A stretch of 64,000 nucleotides of DNA from Dipteris shenzhenensis (Eukaryota; Polypodiophyta; Polypodiopsida; Gleicheniales): NCBI GenBank assembly GCA_047967505.1, contig CM106541.1. One strand, 5' to 3'. The notes under the pieces were generated by a model that worked only from the letters and a program-made list of their open reading frames with translations, ran no database searches and was not told the DNA's origin. The position numbers and the translations under genes were made by a program. Below, in pieces: positions 62,909 through 64,000 of the stretch (positions are counted from its first letter, which is position 1; each line of letters starts with the position of its first letter).

Positions 62909-64000
62909 AAGAAAGAAAGTTTATTGAAGTCTTCGAAAGACCAATGGGTCTATGAGACTGTGAGAATCCTGATACAACGAGCTGTGGTAGTGGAGCTACT
63001 AAACGAGCGTCCATACCAATGCAAAATGCAAAATTCCAAAAATGCAGAATAGCAGTACTAAGTCCTAAGTACAACATAGTGATCTCGGTGGTCGACTATA
63101 TATCAATCTCAACATCATCATCAATATCATCATCATCCCCAGCAACAACAAGATATCAGGACAGATGAGGCAGTGGAGGCATGAAGTCGGCAATAGAGTA
63201 CTGTCGGCCACTCAGAGGTGTGGTCCTGGCACGTCTCTTGGTCGCCAAGGAGTCAAAAACCAACCCCTTGGTGCGTGGATCCTGAAAGTGTGAGCGGAAG
63301 CACTGCCTCTCTAGCCTAGCCAATGAGGCATACCCTCTACTCAAGCGTGCCTGCATCGCGGGTCTCATAGTGAAGCTCGGTCCGGAGAAGATAACCCCAA
63401 GATAAGTGTATGATGAAACTATCTCAACAGATGACCCCGCAAATGTGAACTGCTCTTGACGCATGATGGCTCGAGATGTATCGAAGATCATGACCTTGGT
63501 TTTACCCAGGTTGACCTTCAAATCATGAGGCTCACGAAAGGACTGTAGTGTGTCTAGGTGTCTCTGAAGCCCCTCTGCTGAGGAAGACAAGAGAGCCACG
63601 TCATTTGCATAGAGCAAAATCTAGATCAACGTGCCTGCAAGAGAGCAACCTACACCCCCTGTGTCTGCACCACTGTCTCAAGCTCGTCAATGTAGAGGCC
63701 AAACAAGGTAGGCGACAAAGGGCACCCTTGTTTGACCCCGATGGTACTCATGATCTCGTCTGTCCACTCGGATCCTACCCAAACTCTGCTAGAAACTCTC
63801 TCGTAAATTTCCATGAGAGCCCAAATGATCTCCTGGTCATAACCCAAGTCCTGTAGGCACCGTATGAGGTAGGCTCTCAGGACCGTGTCAAATGCCTTGC
63901 AAAAATCCACAAAGCAACAATAAACCCTCTGCTTCCGTGATCTCGCCTCCTCGATGATACATCTGAGCGTCAGAATGTGGTCCATGGTTCCATGATCACG
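62909..64000 (-). mobile_element. LINE family 1 copy, runs off the window
   Basis: 3' terminus GTCTTTCGAAGACTTCAATA on the minus strand, then the C-terminal tail. The frame 63617-63156 (153 codons) fuses the RT end (NLGKTKVMIFDTSRAIMRQE, YTYLGVIFSGPSFTMRPAMQ, KGLVFDSLA) to the tail (TKRRARTTPLSGRQYSIADF) through a deletion at ~63244. The frame 63985-63650 has the RT palm (FVDFCKAFDTVLRAYLIRCL, STIGVKQGCPLSPTLFGLYI). The catalytic box reads YAND, not YADD. Closest relative: 32.5-34.1 kb. Confidence 0.88.

Noticed and set aside
1-64000. CRISPR array, phage, plasmid or bacterial operon
   Set aside because: No spaced identical repeats with unique spacers, no bacterial genes; all recognisable proteins are plant-type retroelement or transposon fragments.

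Overview
This window looks like repeat-rich nuclear DNA from a land plant with a large genome. The signs are several Ty1/copia and Ty3/gypsy LTR retrotransposons whose primer-binding sites match plant initiator-Met tRNA (TGGTATCAGAGC), many broken LINEs, one hAT fragment, one Helitron-like fragment, and spliced host exons lying tens of kilobases apart. The dominant LINE RT motif (GVKQGCPLSPTLFGLYIDE) reminds me of fern and other seed-free plant proteins. That assignment is a guess and could not be checked here. I see no bacterial operons, CRISPR array, rRNA or convincing tRNA gene.

Layout. 1-3.5 kb: non-coding with two local tandem duplications. 3.5-9.1 kb: decayed copia element (minus) with both LTRs, set in GGTTAG-rich DNA. 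9.4-12.8 kb: broken gypsy element whose protease/RT block is inverted. 12.8-14.7 kb: two LINE fragments in opposite orientation. 14.9-22.4 kb: second copia element (minus), interrupted by a solo LTR with a 5-bp target duplication, itself interrupted by a LINE. 22.6-23.2 kb: two exons of an unidentified plus-strand host gene. 23.7-28.9 kb: LINE fragments, an orphan copia 5' end and another solo LTR. 28.95-37.15 kb: the best-preserved copia element (minus; perfect GTTTT target duplication; intact 589-codon RT-RNase H frame), carrying hAT and LINE debris. 37.6-47.2 kb: a near-complete LINE (minus) split by a 4.8-kb array of three LTRs and two internal regions, one with only a gag gene. 47.2-56.4 kb: LINE fragments in alternating orientation plus an orphan copia 5' end. 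57.6-57.9 kb: a third host exon whose splice phase fits the exon at 23.2 kb. 58.4-62 kb: old diverged repeats and a Helitron-like relic. 62.2-64 kb: LINE 3' ends running off the window.

How it fits together. If the three exons belong to one gene, everything from 23.2 to 57.6 kb is one ~34.5-kb intron built by nested transposition. The clearest stack is: plus LINE, cut by copia (28.95-37.15 kb), which contains hAT remains cut by a LINE; next to it a minus LINE is cut by the LTR array. I found no convincing new gene system. The most unusual observations are the LTR array ending in 10 nt derived from the primer-binding site, the paired-splice-phase giant intron, the TGTACGGA-rich copia leaders, and LINE breakpoints at GA/CT microsatellites.
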